From the NCBI GenBank assembly GCA_963772225.1, contig CAVYWD010000001.1:1388565-1452564 (forward strand): a stretch of DNA of 64,000 bases, written 5' to 3'. Positions within the stretch are counted from its first letter, which is position 1, and each line of letters starts with the position of its first letter. Made by a program: the position numbers and the translations under genes. The notes under the pieces were generated by a model. The model did not search any database and was not told the origin of the DNA. It was given only the letters and a program-made list of their open reading frames with translations. The DNA is from CAVYWD01 sp963772225 (GTDB lineage: Bacteria; Myxococcota; Myxococcia; Myxococcales; UBA5297). Shown in pieces: positions 59,543-64,000 of this stretch.

Positions 59543-61102
59543 ATGGCCCGAGCCCGAGCCACAGCGGAGCTGAGCGTCGAACAGTGCCGCGAGGTCGCGG
59601 CGTGGATCGAGGTCAATGGGGAGAGCCTGCCGCCCGCGGTCCGCGCCTTCCTCGAATTTCACCAGGTATATCTGGCCGCCGGCGAGGGGGACCCGATGCG
59701 CCGCGCTGCAGCGACGGCGTGGCGCTCGCTCCTGCGCGCGCTCCACCTCACGCCGTCGAGCGAGAAGCGCCGCTCGAGCGGCTCGCCGCTGGCCGGCATC
59801 CCGGGAGCGGATTGCCTCTGCGCGAAGGACGAGCGCGAGCGGCTCGAGGCGCATCTGGCTCGCTGCCGCCTGCTCTCGGGCTGGCACCGCGGCCTGAAGA
59901 AGCGTCACGATGATCACTTCAAGCGACTCCAGAAGAGGCTGGCCAAGATGCCCAAGGAGAAATCGGAGGCGGCGCAGGCGGCCGAGGAGATCCCTTCAAT
60001 CGACGAGATCGTCATCGAGCTCACCGACGAAGAGCGCGCGCAGGACGAGGCGGCCGCCGACCGGTTCATCGAGCACCTGACGTCGGGAGGGGGCGCCGAC
60101 CCGGCGCTGCGGCCGGTGGCGGAGACGCTCATGCCCGGCGGCGCGGCGCTCGTCCAGGAGGAGCACGTGCCCGTGCCGGCGCTGGTTCCGGAGGGCCTCG
60201 CCGACGCCCAGGTGGTCGAGACGCTCCACGAGCCGCGCGTGCGCTACGACTTCGCGGTCGCGGTGAAGCGCATCGAGCTCGAGGTCGAGAAGAAGATCCT
60301 GGTGGGCAGCGACGGCGAGCGCCATGTGATCGCGGGGTCCACGAGCGAATACGGTCCGCCTCGCTTCCAGGTGACGTGGGACGCCCTTTCGACCCTGACG
60401 TGGCTCACCGGCCAATTCGCGATGCCGTTCAACCGCCTTGGCACCCTGCTCTCGTCTCAAGACAAGCGCTTCACGGCCGGCGGCCTCGCCAGAATGCTGC
60501 ATTACGTGGCGCAGCGGTTCGTGCCGATCTATCTCGAGCTCGGGGCACAGCTGTCCCGCAGCGACTATTTGGCGGGCGACGACACCTCGTGTCGGGTGCT
60601 CGAGGTCTCGTCCTATTTCGAGTGGGCCAGAGCGAACCCGGCCGAGGCGAGGAGCCAGGCGCCGCCCTGGAGCGGCTATGCGACGCCGAGCATCGCCGAT
60701 CAAAGCCTGCGGCAGTGCCAGAAGCTTACGGAAGCGCGAATCCGTCGGCGCGACGACGGCGATCGCGCGGCGGTGCGCGCGATCGAGGAAGTTCCCTCGC
60801 TTGGAATGCTCATCGGCAAGAGGTTTCCCTTCGAATCGATGCGCCGCAACGGCGATGGGCGCAAAGAGGCGACACACCACGGTCGTCACCGGGCGAAGCG
60901 AGGCCTCCGCCCCGGGGAGCCTCATCGTTTTCTATCGCAGCCACCTCGGGAGCTGCGGCAACCTCTTCGAATCGATTCTCGAGAGTCGCGATGAAAAACA
61001 GAGAGACCTGGTCCTGCAAGGCGACCTGAGCACGACCAACCTCGTCACCTCCGAGAAGCTGCTCGCGCGTTTCAATATCCGAGTCATCGGCTGCTCAGCG
61101 CA
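59543..61102 (+). pseudogene. IS66 transposase TnpC, frameshifted and truncated
   Basis: The reading frame starts ATG 59543 and shows the IS66 helical and zinc-site region (PGADCLCAKDERERLEAHLA), the central RFQVTWDALSTLTWLTGQFA and ARMLHYVAQRFVPIYLELGA, the first catalytic Asp in YLAGDDTSCRV, and RNGDGRKE. It then shifts by one base near 60868; the next frame carries HTTVVTGRSEA, LIVFYRSHLGSCGNLFESIL and DLVLQGDLSTTNLVTSEKLL (second Asp). The protein ends at IGCSAH near 61100, where unrelated DNA begins, so the last catalytic Glu is missing. The transposase cannot work without a helper copy. Confidence 0.85.
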
Positions 61103-61117
61103 TTATCCGGACTCGTC

Positions 61118-61200
61118 CGTTATCCCAATAAGGAGGGATACTTCGAGCCAGCCACCGAAGAGCGAGCAGCCTCGAGACCATCGCTGCACTCGGGATAACG
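61118..61200. repeat. 9-base inverted repeat flanking 65 bases beside the recombinase gene
   Basis: CGTTATCCC at 61118-61126 and GGGATAACG at 61192-61200 are perfect inverted repeats. They lie between the broken end of the IS66-type element and the 3' end of the tyrosine recombinase gene. They may be the end of an integrated element or a recombinase site; neither is proven. Confidence 0.5.
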
Positions 61201-61207
61201 GCGCGGG

Positions 61208-62050
61208 TCACAGTCCTGCGAGGAAGGCGAGCACGCTCGGACTTGGTTGCCACGGACGTGGCGGCTTTTGGTCCAATCCCGCTCGACGCCAGAACGCTTC
61301 GAGGACGGTGCGCTTCGCCTGCAGGTTGGTGCTGAGGTAGCGACCGGTTGTGGCTACGCTGACATGCCCGAGGTAGTCCCGGATGACGCTCAGTTCGACT
61401 CCAGCCTGCAGCAGAGCTACGGCGCAGCTGTGCCTGAGCACGTGCGGAGTAATCTGCCGACGAGCCAGCACAGGCATGGTGCGTGCGGCCGAGCGTGCGT
61501 GCTTGGCGAGGACGTAGGCTGCCCCATCTCGCGAGAGCGGAGCACCGCGTGCATTTCTGAAGATCGGGCCTTGGCCAGCGGGGCTGCAGCGCAGCAGAGA
61601 CTGCATCGCGCTGGCCGTCTCGGCCCAGAGGGGACAGAGGCGGTCCTTGCTGCCCTTCCCGTGGAGGCGCACCTGACGAGGGCGCTGGAGCTGGATGTCC
61701 CCGACCCGGATGGCGAGCGCTTCGCTGATGCGGGCACCGGTGTTGTAGAGGACCAGGAGGAGCGCGCGATCGCGAGCGCCAGCGGGAGTAGTACTCTCGG
61801 GTTGCCTCAGCAGGATGCGCGCCTCCTCGGGCTCGAGATAGCTGGGTGGGCGACTATGTGCGCGTTTGGCGGGGATCGCGAGCACCTGGCGATACTGCTC
61901 GGCGTGGCAGGGATCGTGGCGCAACACATGCTCGACGAAGCCGCGGACGGCGGCGAGTCGGCAGTTGCGCGTCCCGGCGCTGTTGCGGCGAGTCCCCTCG
62001 AGATGGTCTAGGAATGCCAATACCAGGTCCGTGCGCAGGTCCTCGACACC
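61208..62050 (-). CDS. tyrosine recombinase (phage integrase family), N-terminus cut off
   Basis: The catalytic domain is complete: Arg in TGARISEALAI, Lys in LHGKGSKDR, HVLRHSCAV with the His-x-x-Arg pair, LGHVS with the second His, and Tyr in TTGRYLSTN. Part of the N-terminal DNA-binding domain (FLDHLEGTRRNSAGTRNCRL) remains. The frame is open up to about 62050 (ERAGVEDLRTDLVLAFLDHL), where it meets the end of an IS4-type transposase, so the first 40-60 residues and the natural start were lost. Such recombinases often accompany IS91-like elements, and an IS91 transposase lies 1 kb upstream on the same strand. The remaining protein is probably inactive or poorly expressed. Confidence 0.8.
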   Translation of the reverse strand, partial: GVEDLRTDLVLAFLDHLEGTRRNSAGTRNCRLAAVRGFVEHVLRHDPCHAEQYRQVLAIPAKRAHSRPPSYLEPEEARILLRQPESTTPAGARDRALLLVLYNTGARISEALAIRVGDIQLQRPRQVRLHGKGSKDRLCPLWAETASAMQSLLRCSPAGQGPIFRNARGAPLSRDGAAYVLAKHARSAARTMPVLARRQITPHVLRHSCAVALLQAGVELSVIRDYLGHVSVATTGRYLSTNLQAKRTVLEAFWRRAGLDQKPPRPWQPSPSVLAFLAGL

Positions 62051-62057
62051 AGCCCTT

Positions 62058-62700
62058 TCAAGGTGCGTTCTTTCTCTTTGTTTTCCGCAATGCTAGCAAG
62101 CGAGCAGTGGAAACATGAGGGTGTCTTCGGTTGAAGGTTCTCGGTTGCCGCGGCTTCTTTGGACCACGTGGATGTCGACGGAACTTCAGCAAGTCAACTT
62201 CTCCAGCGAGGTCGACAAGCACCTTGGCGACCTCGCTGGTTGGGGCTGCCTGGAATACTCGCCACGCTTTGGGCGGGATCGCGATCTCCATGCCTCGCCG
62301 GGTGCCGGCGATTTCGTCGGCCAGGTAATAGGCCGATACCTCTTCTTGGATCTTTTCGGCTCCGTGCTCGGCGCGCAAGGCGGCCTTGATGACCGAGAGA
62401 ACGTTGTAGGCGACCAAGGCCACACAGAACGCGAAGAGCGCTGCCTTCGGATAGCCCAACGTATTGAGCTCGCCTTCCAGGGTTGCCTCCAGCTCCTGAA
62501 ATGCCAACTCGATGCCCCACCGCTTTCGGTAGACAGCGCCGACGGTTGTGCCGAGAGTATCTGGTGGGAGATTCGTCAGGATGTGAAGTTCCCGGTCGCC
62601 ATCACGCGTCGCCTTCTGAAGCTTCAGGGTAATACGGCGGGCGAGGAGCGAGTTCCCGGTGTCATCCCTCAGCTTCACCTCCTGTTCCCAAACCAATAGG
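62058..62700 (-). pseudogene. IS4-family transposase, C-terminal part
   Basis: About 213 residues of the second half of an IS4/DDE_Tnp_1 transposase: LARRITLKLQKATRDGDREL, LTNLPPDTLGTTVGAVYRKR and WGIELAFQELEATLEGELN. The YRxRWxIExxFxxLE motif holds the catalytic Glu. It continues with LFAFCVALVAYNVLSVIKAA and a basic tail RKTKRKNAP. The N-terminal half with both Asp is absent; at 62701 the sequence runs into an inverted repeat. The end overlaps the truncated recombinase, so insertion of this element probably destroyed that gene's start. Confidence 0.82.
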
Positions 62701-62760
62701 CGTTTGACGCAGCCGCAGGGGGCGGGGGCGGGCGCAGCGGTGGCCCGGCTGCGTCAAACG
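62701..62760. repeat. 15-base perfect inverted repeat with GC-rich loop
   Basis: CGTTTGACGCAGCCG at 62701-62715 and CGGCTGCGTCAAACG at 62746-62760 are perfect complements with a 30-base G-rich loop. It sits exactly at the joint between the IS4-type remnant and the region upstream of it, so it may be two abutting element ends or a strong hairpin. Confidence 0.65.
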
Positions 62761-63045
62761 TCGGGTTGAACGAAGCCGCCGGCACGGGCCCTGCTAATGG
62801 GGATCTTGGGCTTGCGGAAGGGGTGCTGTGGCCAGAAAGAGGGCTCTCGCAGGAAGAGCCGTGAGAGGACGATAGTCCACGGGACAGCAGCAGCGGGTCG
62901 GCCAGTAGGCGCGCTCAACCCGACCCCCCCCCCCCCCCCCCCCTCGGGAGAGCGAGGGGGCGAAAAGGGCGTGCGTCGGACGCACGCTCTCCAATTCGGC
63001 GCCGCCGAGTTGAAGACGTGGGAGTGGCTCTTCTCGTGCTCATGG
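62761..63045. other. region between the inverted repeat and the IS91 transposase, with a 20-C tract
   Basis: No gene. An uninterrupted run of 20 C occupies 62924-62943, flanked by the short inverted arms CCCGA and TCGGG. The remaining sequence is unremarkable; it probably contains the terminal part of the IS91-type element. Confidence 0.6.
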
Positions 63046-63999
63046 CTACGACGTGTCGTCTGGAGCCTTTTGGCTGCGCGGGAAGGCCAAGGGGAGCATG
63101 GTGCCGACTCGGCACACGGGGCATTGGCCGGCGTCGATGCCCGTCAAGCGCTTGAGGCGCGAGCGCCAATCCTCGAGGGGGAAGGGTTCGGGCGGGTGGA
63201 CCGCCAGGAGCATCGCGGCGAGCGAGGCAACGACCAGCGGGACCTTGGGGCACCCTTGGAGAAGGCGGCGCGCGACCTCGAGCTTTGTGGTCGCGTTTCC
63301 CGACGCCATCAGGCCGTAGTGGCGGATCTTGACGAAGCCAGCAGGCAGCACGTGCTGCAGGAAGCGGTGAATGAATTCATCGGGTGCGAGGGTCCGGGTG
63401 GCGTCGCCGCGGGTGCGGAATTGGACGCCGTCCTCCGAGAGGCTGAGCAGACGCTGGTTGGAGAGGCCCACTCGATGCGTATAGCGACCGAGGTAGCGGA
63501 AGACGTGCTCGGGGCCAGCGAAGGGCTTTTTGCAGTACGCGACCCATTTCGTCTTGTAGAGCTGGTCTTTAAGCTGCGCGAATGCCCTCGGGTCCGCCAA
63601 TTCGGCACAGGAGCCGGAGAGCTTGAGCTCGCCAGCCTTGTAGGCGGCACAGAGCGCGGCCATGAGCTTGCCGCGAAAGAGATCGGCGAGGACCCTCGCC
63701 GGGAAGAGATACCCCTGTCGCGCGGGGACCCAACGTTCGCCGTCGGCGGTCAGCCCTCCGCCGGTGACGATGCAGTGCAGGTGGGCGTGGAACCTGAGGT
63801 CGCGCGTCCAGGTGTGCAGCACGCAGGTGAAGCCGAGCTGGGCGCCCAGACGCTTGGGGTCGGCGCCCAGCTCGAGCAAGGTCTGGCTGCCGGCCTGGAA
63901 GAGCAGAGGGAAGAACAGCTCGCGGTTGCGCAGGATGAGGCCGTTCAGAAGGTCGTCGGGGACGGTGAAGACCACGTGGAAGCTATGCCGAGCACCACA
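63046..63999 (-). CDS. IS91-family transposase, N-terminus outside the window
   Basis: About 318 residues of a Y2-type rolling-circle transposase. FHVVFTVPDDLLNGLILRNR, LHTWTRDLRFHAHLHCIVTG (metal-binding His-hydrophobe-His), KKPFAGPEHVFRYLGRYTHR (catalytic Tyr region) and PDEFIHRFLQHVLPAGFVKI follow the family order. The C-terminus has CPVCRVGT. The gene runs beyond base 64000, where the N-terminal zinc-binding part should lie. IS91 elements move by one-ended rolling-circle transposition and can carry neighbouring DNA, which may explain how the adjacent fragments were assembled. Confidence 0.9.
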   Translation of the reverse strand, partial: CGARHSFHVVFTVPDDLLNGLILRNRELFFPLLFQAGSQTLLELGADPKRLGAQLGFTCVLHTWTRDLRFHAHLHCIVTGGGLTADGERWVPARQGYLFPARVLADLFRGKLMAALCAAYKAGELKLSGSCAELADPRAFAQLKDQLYKTKWVAYCKKPFAGPEHVFRYLGRYTHRVGLSNQRLLSLSEDGVQFRTRGDATRTLAPDEFIHRFLQHVLPAGFVKIRHYGLMASGNATTKLEVARRLLQGCPKVPLVVASLAAMLLAVHPPEPFPLEDWRSRLKRLTGIDAGQCPVCRVGTMLPLAFPRSQKAPDDTS

Positions 64000-64000
64000 T

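Larger units (their letters stand above)
57705..61102 (+). mobile_element. IS66-type element carrying a DUF4338 gene, right end lost
   Basis: GTAAGCAGTGCACGGACGGG at 57705 has the GTAAGC start typical of IS66 terminal repeats. Inside lie tnpA-like, tnpB, a DruA-like gene and a broken tnpC, in that order and strand. The tnpC reading frame stops making sense at about 61102, and no matching right inverted repeat is seen, so the element is truncated. Only the left boundary is proposed; target duplication cannot be checked. Confidence 0.7.

Noticed and set aside
1..64000. CRISPR array, rRNA or replication origin
   Set aside because: No regularly spaced direct repeats, no rRNA-like stretch and no DnaA-box cluster were seen.

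Overview
The window is a GC-rich stretch of a bacterial chromosome. It most likely comes from a myxobacterium of the Polyangia/Sorangium type. The clues are many lipoproteins with long Asp/Ala/Gly (DAG, GGDG) linkers after the lipobox, two hydrolases ending in a MYXO-CTERM-like tail (GC or GCS, membrane helix, Arg-rich end), a polyketide synthase remnant and abundant insertion-sequence debris. The assignment is an inference from protein style, because no rRNA or other marker gene is present.

Region 1 (1-36843) is a hemicellulose-degrading locus. It holds the end of a GH10 xylanase, a CE4 deacetylase, a parallel beta-helix lipoprotein, three CE1-type esterases, a GH54 arabinofuranosidase, GH30 glucuronoxylanase plus GH43/CBM6 arabinofuranosidase in one operon, a divergent GH31 alpha-xylosidase, an alpha/beta hydrolase and two GH29 alpha-L-fucosidases. 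Together these would strip arabinose, acetyl, feruloyl and glucuronoxylan chains from arabinoxylan, and fucose and xylose from xyloglucan. Nearly all products are secreted lipoproteins and each has its own promoter region. No SusC/SusD pair is present, so this is not a Bacteroidetes-style locus. Two ~1,380-residue paralogous lipoproteins combine a beta-propeller, a di-haem peroxidase-like part, a TolB/PD40 part and two further CxxCH motifs (four haem sites in all); the second copy is frameshifted. Eleven start regions in this cluster share an upstream element, TGACCCRNWT, on the sense strand; I did not find it in the start regions of the second half.

Region 2 (37279-51906) holds more ordinary genes: peptidase E, a CsgG/TolB-like protein overlapping a propeller lipoprotein, a VOC protein divergent from an AraC-type regulator, a trehalose/kojibiose phosphorylase operon (beta-phosphoglucomutase-OtsB fusion, then GH65) and a two-gene heterodimeric ABC exporter. 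A mosaic of broken genes (ISL3 transposase, a second GH65 fragment, a polyketide synthase dehydratase fragment) lies at 40600-41650.

Region 3 (51907-64000) is accessory DNA. It contains a tRNA-Asn, a TOTE-type primase-helicase with a small winged-helix gene interrupted by an in-frame TAG, two uncharacterised small genes, an IS66-type element carrying a DruA-like (DUF4338) gene, a tyrosine recombinase cut short by an IS4-type transposase remnant, a run of 20 C residues and an IS91-type transposase that runs off the window.

Several intergenic stretches carry two families of dispersed non-coding repeats and decayed genes, so the locus has been reshuffled repeatedly.
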